Below, one piece after another: positions 16,502 through 24,399 of a stretch of 43,586 nucleotides of DNA. The position numbers and the translations under genes were made by a program. This stretch comes from an uncultured Rhodopila sp. (lineage in GTDB: Bacteria; Pseudomonadota; Alphaproteobacteria; Acetobacterales; Acetobacteraceae), in assembly GCF_903915725.1 (NCBI RefSeq), contig NZ_CAIWTY010000032.1:1-43586 (forward strand), given 5' to 3'. Within the stretch, counting starts at the first letter, position 1. Every line of letters begins with the position of its first letter. The notes beneath the pieces were generated by a model, which saw nothing but the letters and a program-made list of their open reading frames with translations, searched no databases and was not told the DNA's origin.

Positions 16502-17448
16502 GCCGTGCGCACTCCCATCCGTTGCATCAGCATGGCGATGGTGCCGCTGGCGCCGCGCGGCAGCAGGACGGTGACGACGATCAGCGTGCCGCCGATGATG
16601 GCCGGCCAATGGTCCGTCAGGTCGCCCGCGGCGTTTTTCAGCAGGAAGAAAAGCAGGGCGCCAAGCGCCGGACCCCAGACGGCGCGGGTGCCGCCGACAA
16701 CGGCCATCACCAGGGCCTCCCCGGACAGGCCCCAATACAGCACGTTCGGCGTAACGAAGCCGTTATAGAGGGCGAACAGAACTCCGGCCAGGGCGGCGAT
16801 GGCCGCCGACAGGGCGTAGATCGCGGCGCGCGGCACTATCGTGCCGTAGCCGATAAACCTTGCCCGCTCCTCATTTTCCCGGATCGCCAGGGTCAGCGTG
16901 CCGAATGGGCTGGCGATCAGCACGGACAATCCGAACAGCACGAGCACCAGGACGATCCAGCAGACCACGAACATGCTGCCGGCCTGCTGGAAAACGCTGA
17001 TGTCCAGGCCGAGGATGCGATCCGGCAACTGCGCGGCGATGCCGTCGTCGCCATTGGCGAGGCTGCGCCAGCGCAGGGCCAGTTCGTAGAACGCCTGTGC
17101 CACCGCCAGAGTCAGCATGGAGAACGCAACGCCGCCCAGCCGCAGCATGGCGGCACCGAGCAGCAGCGCCAGCACAGTCGGCGCCAGGATGGCGACAACC
17201 AGGGTCGCGCCGATGGGCATCCAGGCGTTGGTCGCGGACAGGGCGACGATATAGGCGCCGAGGCCGAAGAATCCGGCATGGCCGAAGCTGACCAGCCCGT
17301 TCTGGCGCACCAGAAAGCCGACTCCCGTGGCCAGGATGGCGCTGATCACCGCCTGGGTCAGCAATGTCAGCAGCAGTGGCGAGCCGAACAGGTTCGGCAG
17401 CAGCGCGCCGGCGGCTCCTGCGATCAGAAAGACGGCGATCCGGATCAT
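16498..17448 (-). CDS. livM: branched-chain-type ABC transporter permease LivM
   Basis: A 316-residue polytopic inner-membrane protein with about eight hydrophobic segments. It includes the LivM-like stretch GVGFLVRQNGLVSFGHAGFF and the cytoplasmic coupling loop with ENEERARFIGYG. It starts with an ATGA overlap on the livH stop and overlaps livG in the same way at its end. It forms the translocation pore with LivH. Confidence 0.93.
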   Translation of the reverse strand: MIRIAVFLIAGAAGALLPNLFGSPLLLTLLTQAVISAILATGVGFLVRQNGLVSFGHAGFFGLGAYIVALSATNAWMPIGATLVVAILAPTVLALLLGAAMLRLGGVAFSMLTLAVAQAFYELALRWRSLANGDDGIAAQLPDRILGLDISVFQQAGSMFVVCWIVLVLVLFGLSVLIASPFGTLTLAIRENEERARFIGYGTIVPRAAIYALSAAIAALAGVLFALYNGFVTPNVLYWGLSGEALVMAVVGGTRAVWGPALGALLFFLLKNAAGDLTDHWPAIIGGTLIVVTVLLPRGASGTIAMLMQRMGVRTA

Positions 17449-18293
17449 GCGCCGGCCTTGACCAGGCCACCCGGCCGCCAGATCAGCACCAGAACCATCA
17501 GCACGAGCGGGATCATCGAGGCGGCAGCCGGAACGAACACGACGCCCAAATTGTGCAACTGGCCGATGACCATCGCGGCGATGAAGGCGCCGGTGAAACT
17601 GCCGAGGCCGCCGGTGACGACGACGACGAAACTGTCGATCAGGATGCTGCCTCCCATCGACGGGGACAGCGCCACCAGCGGGGCCGAGATGGTGCCGGAA
17701 AGTCCGGCGAGGCCGGCGCCGATGGCGACGACCATCGCCGACAGGCGGTCGGTGTCGACTCCCTGCATGCCGGTGGTCAGCGGATCGACGGAGGAGGCCC
17801 GGACATACAGGCCGACGCGGCTGAACCTGAGCCAGAGCGACAGCCCGCCCGCGACCAGGATGGCGGCGCCGATGACCGCCAGCCGGTAGACCGGAAAGCT
17901 GGTGCCGGCCAGATGCACCACGCCCGACAGGATGGCGGGCGGCTGCACGGTGAGAAATTCCTTGCCCCAGATGGTGCGGGCTGCATCTTCCAGCACCAGC
18001 AGCAAGCCGAAAGTGACGAGCATCGTGACGATCGGGTCTTCATCCTGCAACGGACGGAAGACGAACCGGTCCAGCGCCGCACCGATGGCGGTGAGGACGC
18101 AGACTGAGGCGATCAGGCCGGCCCAGAACCCGGCGACCGCGGTCACGGTGTATCCGACATAGGCGCCGATCATGAACAGGCTGCCATGGGCGAAGTTGAC
18201 GACGCGGCGGAGGCCGAAGATCAATACGAGGCCGACGGCGAGGACATAGAGCAGGCCGCCATAGACCAGGCCGTTGAGGATCTGGATCAGCAT
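17445..18293 (-). CDS. livH: branched-chain-type ABC transporter permease LivH
   Basis: A 282-residue permease with the family N-terminus MLIQILNGLVYGGLLYVLAV and the motif RRVVNFAHGSLFMIGAYVGY. The cytoplasmic coupling region lies near RASSVDPLTTGMQGVD. It is the first gene of the importer operon. The ATG at 18293 fits the family start; an in-frame ATG at 18344 is possible but would add 17 unrelated residues. An operator-like motif lies at 18418, about 125 bases upstream of the start. Confidence 0.92.
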   Translation of the reverse strand: MLIQILNGLVYGGLLYVLAVGLVLIFGLRRVVNFAHGSLFMIGAYVGYTVTAVAGFWAGLIASVCVLTAIGAALDRFVFRPLQDEDPIVTMLVTFGLLLVLEDAARTIWGKEFLTVQPPAILSGVVHLAGTSFPVYRLAVIGAAILVAGGLSLWLRFSRVGLYVRASSVDPLTTGMQGVDTDRLSAMVVAIGAGLAGLSGTISAPLVALSPSMGGSILIDSFVVVVTGGLGSFTGAFIAAMVIGQLHNLGVVFVPAAASMIPLVLMVLVLIWRPGGLVKAGA

Positions 18294-18609
18294 TGCCGCA
18301 TCCGCGCATGGCCACCGGACGGGCTGTTGCCCCGGATCGGCCATGTCCCGCGGCCCCAATTCGGGCACCGTGCCATTTGTTTCCTCCCCGTGCCGGCGCG
18401 GTGTGTCCGCAGTTATCTGAACGATGGTTCATTCGCGAGGTCGATGTCAAGGCGATCAGACGGCGGGCGCCGACGGTTGCGCTCGAGAGTGGGGTTCCAC
18501 CTGCGGATCGTGCTTAATAAATCATATACGTGTTCGGATAGGTTATTCCGATTAGGGTAATAGCGTGGTAAGAATGTGATACATAGCCACCGCCGGCCCG
18601 GAGAACCCG
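18294..18609. promoter_or_regulatory. intergenic region with operator-like motif (18418-18434)
   Basis: This 316-base gap separates the divergent importer operon and the small gene at 18610. It holds TGAAC-GATG-GTTCA at 18418-18431, extended by TTC, which resembles the palindrome before aliA (shared GAACGA-N2-GTTC) and the site at 11910. A second short inverted repeat, TCGGA-N8-TCCGA (18534-18551), lies about 60 bases before the gene at 18610 and may belong to its promoter. No gene was recognised. Confidence 0.5.
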
Positions 18610-18846
18610 ATGACCCGCACGACGCCTGGGAACGCCGTCAATATCGTGCTGGCGGCTGTGCCGATCGTGGAGGAGGAGATCTGCCCGGGCGACCGCGTGC
18701 AGGAGATGCAGCCGCATACCGGGCGGATCACCCGGGAGATCGCGCTGGATCTGCCGCGACCGAGGGATCGGGCGTCGCCGCGGTTTACCGAACTCCGGCA
18801 GCAGATCCTGCACGACATGGGCGCGTTCAGCGCCCTGGCGGCATAG
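18610..18846 (+). CDS. small hypothetical protein (78 aa)
   Basis: A 78-residue soluble protein with a strong GGAGA ribosome binding site seven bases before the ATG. It lacks a signal peptide and has one Cys (EEICPGDRVQEM). I do not recognise the family. It ends one base before the first ATG of the beta-propeller gene, so the two are probably coupled. The good binding site and the operon-like spacing make it likely to be real; its role is unknown. Confidence 0.6.
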   Translation: MTRTTPGNAVNIVLAAVPIVEEEICPGDRVQEMQPHTGRITREIALDLPRPRDRASPRFTELRQQILHDMGAFSALAA

Positions 18847-18847
18847 G

Positions 18848-19957
18848 ATGATGCGCTTTCTTGCCATTGCTTTACTGGGTTTTCTGGCCGCGTCGCCGAC
18901 TCGTGCGAATGAGGATACGGTCGATCCGACCCGCGCGGTGTTCGCGTCGCTGGCGGATCAGACTGCGGTGGCTGTCATCGATCCGGATACCGATAGACTG
19001 GCCGGGCGCATCGATATCGGGCTGGTGCCGCGGCAGATCGAACTGGCTTCGTCTATCGGCAAGCTGCTGGCGATCGATGGGCAGAATCCGCAGGTTAACA
19101 TCGTCGATCTGAATACCGGAGCCATCCGGTCCGTTCCGCTCGACCTTGTAGCCGATCGGCTGGCTGTTACCCCGGACGGGCTGACGATCGCCCTGGCGAA
19201 CTTCAAGAGCGGCCGGATCGTGTTGCTCGACCTGTTGCGCCGGCGGATCCTGGGCAGTGTCAGCGACCTGCCGTTGCTGCGGGACATGGTGTTCAGTTCG
19301 GACAGCGCGAAGCTTTACCTGGCTGGAGAACAGCAGGGCGCCATCGATGTTGTCAGTGTAGCCACGGGCCGGCGGGAAACCGCTATATCCACGGGATTGC
19401 CGCACGGGAGTCTCGCGCTGCGCCGCGCCCCGAACGGGGGGCGGCTGTTCGTGCAACCGGACGGGGGCAGCCGTGTCGGTGTGGTGGACCTGGATCGTTC
19501 CGCCGCGCTCGATCCAATTCCGGCTGGCCCGCTGCCAACTGTGGCGTTTCCGTCGGCGACGGGGGCCTATCTGCTTGTCGCCGACAACCGGCTTGGCACA
19601 CTGACGATCGTGCACGACGGAGATGTACAGAACGCCGCCGTTCTGAAAGCGTCAACGGGTGTCGGCGCAATCTACACCGCCTGGTTCGACACTCTGGCGC
19701 TGGTGCCCGGGACGGCGGCACAGGCGGTGCTGCTGTACGACCTGGAAGCGATGCGTCCGGCGGGATCGATTGCGCTGGCCGCGGCGGCGGGCCGCGGAGC
19801 GGTCACGCCCGACGGCCAGAAACTCTATCTGCCCTTGGCCGATGCGGGCGAAGTCGCCGTGATCAATGCGCGGCAGCGGCGCCTGACGGCTTCGATCGCC
19901 GTGCCGGGCCATCCGGCCTCGGTCGTCCTGGCCGGCAGCTACGGGGTTTGTCACTAA
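18848..19957 (+). CDS. exported YncE/YVTN-type beta-propeller protein
   Basis: A 369-residue protein with a Sec signal peptide (MMRFLAIALLGFLAASPTRA), then about seven repeats of the YVTN/lactonase-like type. Recurring strands include VAVIDPDTDRLAGRIDIG, VNIVDLNTGAIRSVPL, VVSVATGRRETAIS and VAVINARQRRLTASIAVPG. It is likely periplasmic. The catalytic residues of gluconolactonases cannot be placed with confidence, so a binding or scaffold role is as likely as an enzymatic one. A near-coupled small gene precedes it, and the amidohydrolase at 19969 follows after 11 bases. Confidence 0.85.
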   Translation: MMRFLAIALLGFLAASPTRANEDTVDPTRAVFASLADQTAVAVIDPDTDRLAGRIDIGLVPRQIELASSIGKLLAIDGQNPQVNIVDLNTGAIRSVPLDLVADRLAVTPDGLTIALANFKSGRIVLLDLLRRRILGSVSDLPLLRDMVFSSDSAKLYLAGEQQGAIDVVSVATGRRETAISTGLPHGSLALRRAPNGGRLFVQPDGGSRVGVVDLDRSAALDPIPAGPLPTVAFPSATGAYLLVADNRLGTLTIVHDGDVQNAAVLKASTGVGAIYTAWFDTLALVPGTAAQAVLLYDLEAMRPAGSIALAAAAGRGAVTPDGQKLYLPLADAGEVAVINARQRRLTASIAVPGHPASVVLAGSYGVCH

Positions 19958-19968
19958 AGGAACGAATC

Positions 19969-20907
19969 ATGACGCTGTCGATCATCGATTTCCATAGCCA
20001 CTTTATCGGCCCGCGCTGGCCGCTGTCGGCGGACCATCATGCCTCCGCCGGTGAACGGGCCCGTTGGACCGGGATCAATCGGCAACTGGCCAGTGTCGAT
20101 GCTCTGCTCGAACAGGTGGAGCACGGCGACCTTGCGGCACGGGTCATCAGCACGCCCGTCGCGCTGTTCGGCCCGGCCAGCGGCACCCTGTCCGCGGATA
20201 GCTGGCAGCGGATCAACGACGACCTCGGCGCGTTGGTTTCGGTGCATCCCGGCAAGCTGCACGGCTTGGCAAGTGTGGATGCCTATAGCGGCGAAGCCGC
20301 GGCCCGGGAGGTGATCCGGGCGGTGCGGGATGTCGGGTTGCGCGGCGTGTTCGTGGACAGCGCGAAAGGCGACCTGCTGCTGGATGCGCCTCAGGCGCGG
20401 CCAGTGCTGCAGGCGGCGGCGGAGCTTGGCGTGCCGGTGTTCGCGCATCCGATCAATCCGCAACCACTCAGCCGGCAGCTTGCGCCTTATGGCAGGTTGG
20501 GGACGTTGCTGGCGCGCGGCACGGTGAACGCCGCGACGCTTGTTGCGCTGCTGGAAGGCGGTGTGTTCGATGAAATACCGTCTTTGCAAGTGGTTGTAAC
20601 GACTCTGGCCATCGGCGGGGTGCTGCTGGCGGGAGGTTTCGGCGAAGCGTCCGGCGTGCGGACGGACGCGGCGACGTTGCTGCGCCGGCACCTCTACATC
20701 GATACGATGAATTTTCATCCGGTGCTGATCCGGGCGGCTGTGGATCTGCTGGGCGTGGATCATGTGCTGGCGGGCAGCGACTGGCCGATTGTCAGCGAGG
20801 GGCCGATTGGCGGGCGAGCGAAGGCGGGGTTTGATGCCGCGGGACTGACGCCGGCCGAGCAGGCGCTGGTTGCGGGCGGCAATGCGCGGCGGTTATTGGG
20901 TATTTGA
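19969..20907 (+). CDS. amidohydrolase-2 family protein (ACMSD-like TIM barrel)
   Basis: A 312-residue metal-dependent hydrolase/decarboxylase. The N-terminal metal motif is DFHSHF (His9, His11), a further His is in VPVFAHPINP, and the Asp ligand is in LAGSDWPIVSEG near the end. The family includes 2-amino-3-carboxymuconate semialdehyde decarboxylase, gamma-resorcylate decarboxylase and lactonases such as LigI. AAAGGAA precedes the ATG at 19969. It is predicted cytoplasmic although its operon partner is exported. The presence of other aromatic genes makes an aromatic or lactone substrate plausible, but it is not determined. Confidence 0.9.
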   Translation: MTLSIIDFHSHFIGPRWPLSADHHASAGERARWTGINRQLASVDALLEQVEHGDLAARVISTPVALFGPASGTLSADSWQRINDDLGALVSVHPGKLHGLASVDAYSGEAAAREVIRAVRDVGLRGVFVDSAKGDLLLDAPQARPVLQAAAELGVPVFAHPINPQPLSRQLAPYGRLGTLLARGTVNAATLVALLEGGVFDEIPSLQVVVTTLAIGGVLLAGGFGEASGVRTDAATLLRRHLYIDTMNFHPVLIRAAVDLLGVDHVLAGSDWPIVSEGPIGGRAKAGFDAAGLTPAEQALVAGGNARRLLGI

Positions 20908-20986
20908 CAGCGATTCGTGCGGCATGCTCCGAAAGCAACGAGCGTGCGAATTAACACTATTCCGAGACGTTTAATAAATTATCATC

Positions 20987-21108
20987 TTGACGGCCGCTGT
21001 GGTTTATATCAATATCTGGTGGCTGGCCGCCCTTACCGGCGGCACGTCGTCGACTCCTGACGTCTTCTCCCAAACTTGGCGGTGCCTGCGGGCACCGCCT
21101 TTTCTTTT
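20987..21108 (+). ncRNA. candidate small RNA ending at an intrinsic terminator
   Basis: In the 229-base gap after the amidohydrolase, TTGACG (20987-20992) and a weak CAATAT (21010-21015) are spaced by 17 bases. Transcription from about 21022 would give a transcript of about 87 nucleotides. It contains an unpaired pyrimidine-rich stretch (GTCTTCTCCC) that could pair with ribosome binding sites, and it ends at the strong terminator at 21078-21108. No protein frame fits this stretch. It could equally be the 3' UTR of the upstream operon. Prediction only. Confidence 0.35.
21078..21108 (+). terminator. strong intrinsic terminator
   Basis: A perfect nine-pair GC-rich stem, GGCGGTGCC and GGCACCGCC, with a TGCG loop, followed directly by TTTTCTTTT. 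It acts on plus-strand transcription and lies just beyond the end of the convergent minus-strand GGDEF/EAL gene. Confidence 0.8.
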
Positions 21109-21136
21109 CCAGCCGGCGCCGGCGACCACTCGCCCC

Positions 21137-22918
21137 TTACCGGCCAGCCAACGGCTTTACCGTTTCGCTCATGAGCCGAGCCTGCTCCTCGGCCAGTTGA
21201 CCGGAGAACCCGGCCGGGCCGGGACGTCCCAGCAGGAAGCCCTGGACGAACCCGCACCCCAGCGTCTTCAACAGCGCCAGATGCCGTGCCGTCGCCACGC
21301 CGTCCGCCGCCACCTCCAATCCCAGGCTGGCCGCCATGGCGATGATCGCCTGCACGATCGCTTCCGCGCCGCTGTCCTTATTGTCGATGTCGCAGATGAA
21401 GCTCTGGTCGATCTTGATCTTGTCGAAACGGAACCGCCGCAGATTGCCAAGGCTGCAATAGCCGGCGCCAAACTCATCGACGGCGATGCGGATGCCCAGG
21501 GCCTTCAGGCCGGAGAGCACGTGCAACGCATCCTCCGCATCTTCCATCAGCGTGGATTCGGTGATTTCCAGTTCCAACCGATGCGCCGGCAGTCCAGTGT
21601 CGCGCAGCACCTCAGCGACAACGTCGATGATGCCGGGCAGCAGGAACTGCGCCGGCGACAGGTTCACCGCGAGCGTCGCCGGATGCGGCAGCGCCACCGT
21701 CTCGGCGCACGCGGTGGCCAGGATCCAGCGGCCGATGGGCATGATCAGGCCGCAGGCTTCCGCGACGGCGAAGAACTCGGCCGAGGAAACCGTGCCGCGT
21801 TCCGGATGATCCCACCGCGGCAGCGCCTCGAAGCCGATGATCTCCATGGTTTCGGTCTTGAAAAATGGCTGATAGACGATGGTCAACTGCCCGTCGCGCA
21901 AGGCATTACGCAGATCCTGCTCCAACGACCGCTTGTCGCGCAGCGCCGCATCGGTGGCGGGATCGACATAGCGCCAGGTGCCCCGCCCATCCCGCTGCGC
22001 GCGGCCGAGCGCCAGCGCAGCACTGTCGATCATCTCGGCCGATGTCGCGCCATCGTCCGGATACAGCGCCACGCCGACGCTGGCCGACAGGGTTATCGGC
22101 TGGCCGCTCGGCTCGAACGGCAGCGCCATTTCCGCGACAATGCGTTCCGCCAGCACCGCGGCATCGGGTGGCTTGTCGGCCAGCGGCTGGAGGATCGCGA
22201 ACGCGTCCGGACCGAGCCGCGCGACGGTGTCGGTGTTACGCACGCAATCGCGCAGCCGGCGTGCGGCCAGGACGATGATCTGGTCTGCCGTCTGGTCGCC
22301 GAACACCTCGCGGACGATATCGAAGCGGTCCAACTGGATCGACAGCACGGCGACGCCGACGGTGGCGCGGTCCGACAGCGCCAGCACTTTCTGCAACTGG
22401 CTTTCAAACAACTCGCGATTGCCGAGGCCGGTCAGCGGATCGAACCCCACCAGGCGGCGGATCTGATGCTGCGCGGCGGTCTCGATGGACAGGTCGCGCA
22501 CCGCCACCACGTGGCTGCCAGGCTCGGGACCGTCGCGCCACAGCACCTCCACCGCGCGGGCGCCGCCGTCGGCCTGGATCAGATCGTATTCGCCCGGCAG
22601 GGCCCCCGGCGCCATCGACAGGCCGCGGATCAGCGCTGTCACCTTGCGGCCCAGCAGCGCGCCGGCATGCATCTCCACCATAGCGCAGAGTGCCGGATTG
22701 ACCTCGCGGATGCGTCCGTCCTGTTCGACGATGATCCCCTCGATGCCGGCATTGGCGAGGGCGCGGAAGCGCGGATCTGCCTCCGGGCGCCCGCCAGCCA
22801 GGTACCGCGCCGGGATCAGGCCGATGAGGACGCCGACCAGGCATGTCAGTCCGGCCAGGCCGAAATCATAGGTCCGGGCAATGCATCCAACGGCTTCCAG
22901 CATGACGATCCCCTGCAA
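21137..22918 (-). CDS. membrane PAS-GGDEF-EAL protein with degenerate GGDEF site
   Basis: A 593-residue cyclic-di-GMP protein. One membrane segment is near residues 18-40, a PAS-like domain at about 50-150, a GGDEF domain at about 155-320 and an EAL domain at about 335-580. The GGDEF site reads GPDAF, so diguanylate cyclase activity is unlikely. However RNTD five residues before it preserves the RxxD inhibitory c-di-GMP site. In the EAL domain the metal residues in FEALPRW, NLSPAQF and ELEITES and the lysine in KIKIDQSF are kept. DDFG has become DEFG and AEGVE has become ADGVA, so phosphodiesterase activity may be altered. It follows pal by 64 bases. Confidence 0.93.
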   Translation of the reverse strand: MQGIVMLEAVGCIARTYDFGLAGLTCLVGVLIGLIPARYLAGGRPEADPRFRALANAGIEGIIVEQDGRIREVNPALCAMVEMHAGALLGRKVTALIRGLSMAPGALPGEYDLIQADGGARAVEVLWRDGPEPGSHVVAVRDLSIETAAQHQIRRLVGFDPLTGLGNRELFESQLQKVLALSDRATVGVAVLSIQLDRFDIVREVFGDQTADQIIVLAARRLRDCVRNTDTVARLGPDAFAILQPLADKPPDAAVLAERIVAEMALPFEPSGQPITLSASVGVALYPDDGATSAEMIDSAALALGRAQRDGRGTWRYVDPATDAALRDKRSLEQDLRNALRDGQLTIVYQPFFKTETMEIIGFEALPRWDHPERGTVSSAEFFAVAEACGLIMPIGRWILATACAETVALPHPATLAVNLSPAQFLLPGIIDVVAEVLRDTGLPAHRLELEITESTLMEDAEDALHVLSGLKALGIRIAVDEFGAGYCSLGNLRRFRFDKIKIDQSFICDIDNKDSGAEAIVQAIIAMAASLGLEVAADGVATARHLALLKTLGCGFVQGFLLGRPGPAGFSGQLAEEQARLMSETVKPLAGR

Positions 22919-22982
22919 AGACCGGGGGATTATCGGCTGGAAGAGTTAGCGGATGGTTAACGCCGCGACGATTTTTTTGGCT

Positions 22983-23510
22983 CTACTTGACGGAAGTGAT
23001 CGCATTCCGGTTCTGCGCCCAGGCTTCGGGCGTCGAACCGGCGTCGATCGGGCGCGACTTGCCGTAGCTGATCGTCTCGATCCGGCCGCGGTTGATGCCG
23101 TGCGCGACGAGATAGTCACGGTCGGTGTTGGCGCGGCGCTGGCCGAGGGCGAGGTTGTATTCCTCGGTGCCGCGTTCATCGCAGTTGCCGGCCACCCAGA
23201 CATTGACCTGCGGGTATTGCTGCAGCCAGGAGGACTGGCGATCGAGGATCGCCGTCGCCTGCGCGGTCAGGGTGTTGCGGTCGGTGTCAAAGAAGATCCG
23301 GTCGCCGGCGGACTGCACCAGATCCTCCTGCGTGCCGGGCGCGGCACGGCCCGCGCCGCCTGCGCCGCCCGCACCGCCGGGGCCGCCGATTTCGGACCCG
23401 GTTCCGCCGGTGGTGCTGCCCGAGCCGTTGGCGTCCTTGGATTTGTCGGATGACGAGCAGCCGGCCAGCAAGGCGGCACCGAGAAGGCAGGCAAGGGTCC
23501 AATGTTTCAT
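22983..23510 (-). CDS. pal: peptidoglycan-associated lipoprotein Pal
   Basis: A 175-residue outer-membrane lipoprotein. The signal peptide ends in the lipobox LLAGC (Cys18), followed by a Gly/Ser-rich linker (about residues 28-57). The OmpA-type peptidoglycan-binding domain carries IFFDTDRNTLT, the NCDERGTEEYNLALGQRRA motif and YGKSRPI. Pal binds peptidoglycan and TolB to tether the outer membrane during division. The ATG at 23510 has GGAGA upstream. The tolQRAB genes that often precede pal are not here; the upstream gene is of unknown function. Confidence 0.95.
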   Translation of the reverse strand: MKHWTLACLLGAALLAGCSSSDKSKDANGSGSTTGGTGSEIGGPGGAGGAGGAGRAAPGTQEDLVQSAGDRIFFDTDRNTLTAQATAILDRQSSWLQQYPQVNVWVAGNCDERGTEEYNLALGQRRANTDRDYLVAHGINRGRIETISYGKSRPIDAGSTPEAWAQNRNAITSVK

Positions 23511-23580
23511 GGAGAAATCTCCGGGTCCGGATGGGGGGAATCGCGGCGTTATAGCGGGGCGATCCCGAGTCGCGGGCTTT

Positions 23581-24168
23581 CTATCCCTCATCGGAGGCGA
23601 GCGGAACCGTCATGGCTGAAGCCCCGCGCGGTTCGATGGCCTGGCGTATCGCATCGGTGCGTTCGGCCGGATCGCTATCGGCGCCGGGCTGGTGCCAGCG
23701 GACAGCGAGTTCCCAGTCGCCGGCTTCCATGGCCTGGTACAGGTGCAACAGGTCGCGGAACGCGACCTCGCCCGGCACCGCTGGCGTGACATGCAGGCGC
23801 GGTTCCAGCGCGAAAATTGGCCGGATCGCCGCTACAACATCCTCCAGCCTGTCGGCCGGCCATTCGGGAGGGAGCGCGGCGGCGAGGATGTCGAGCAGCA
23901 GGCCGCCCACCGTCGCGGCGTGCGCATCGGCTATCGCGCTGAGGGAGTCCTCGATGGCGAAGACGCGCTGCGTCAGTTTGGCGGCGACGGTCTGGCTGTG
24001 GGCGGCGGTGTTCGCGGCGGCGGCGCGGCATCCGGCGAGGAAGCCTTCGGTCCAGGATTCGGTTCCCGGATCGGGCGGAGGCTCCCGGGGCACGGGCGGA
24101 TCGTCGGCCGCGGCGACCGGGCGGACGGTCTGGTCGTTGAAGTCTTCGAACCAGGGCAGACGGGCCAT
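23581..24168 (-). CDS. hypothetical protein, weakly FliH-like (195 aa)
   Basis: A soluble 195-residue protein. A proline-rich, acidic N-terminus (about residues 1-38) is followed by WTEGFLAGCRAAAANTAAHS and a long Ala-rich helical region to about 105, then a compact C-terminal region (FRDLLHLYQAMEAGDWELAV). The E-G-(F/Y)-x-A-G start of a long amphipathic helix recalls FliH, the flagellar ATPase regulator, but no other flagellar gene is near and the likeness is weak. It precedes pal by 70 bases on the same strand. Confidence 0.7.
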   Translation of the reverse strand: MARLPWFEDFNDQTVRPVAAADDPPVPREPPPDPGTESWTEGFLAGCRAAAANTAAHSQTVAAKLTQRVFAIEDSLSAIADAHAATVGGLLLDILAAALPPEWPADRLEDVVAAIRPIFALEPRLHVTPAVPGEVAFRDLLHLYQAMEAGDWELAVRWHQPGADSDPAERTDAIRQAIEPRGASAMTVPLASDEG

Positions 24169-24289
24169 GCGCTCACTTATCCGGCGGGATGGGAGCGTTT
24201 TACCCGCGGATGGTTAGCGAATGGTTAACGGGTGAGACAGGGTGCAGAGGCGGCGACGGAAAGGCGGGCGTGGCATCCCGGCCTTTCGT

Positions 24290-24372
24290 CGTCATGCCGA
24301 CGGAAGTTGGCATCCACGCCTTTTGCTTGCGTATCGAAAGGCGTGGATGGTGCGCCTTCGCACACCATGACG
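24290..24372. repeat. dispersed palindromic repeat, family R1
   Basis: Outer arms CGTCATG and CATGACG enclose a perfect 13-base stem, CATCCACGCCTTT and AAAGGCGTGGATG, with a 13-base loop. The same arrangement recurs in inverted orientation at 38504-38586, and a relative lies at 43269-43368. It occupies most of the gap between the 195-aa gene and trpB. The organisation is that of short extragenic palindromic elements. Confidence 0.75.
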
Positions 24373-24399
24373 ATGGGGCGGCTGCCGGCCCGGTATTGG

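Noticed and set aside
16486..17889. A 467-codon plus-strand frame opposite livM and livH
   Set aside because: It is rich in Asp, Gln, Gly and Arg without fold-like patterns, while the minus strand encodes recognisable permeases.
18514..18867. A 117-codon minus-strand frame opposite the small gene at 18610
   Set aside because: It starts inside the propeller gene and reads through the intergenic region; the plus-strand frame has the better ribosome binding site and operon spacing.
20987..22960. A 657-codon open frame on the plus strand opposite the GGDEF/EAL gene
   Set aside because: It is an antisense shadow of a GC-rich gene: the composition is dominated by Arg, Gln, His and Ala, there is no family resemblance, and the minus strand encodes clear PAS, GGDEF and EAL domains.
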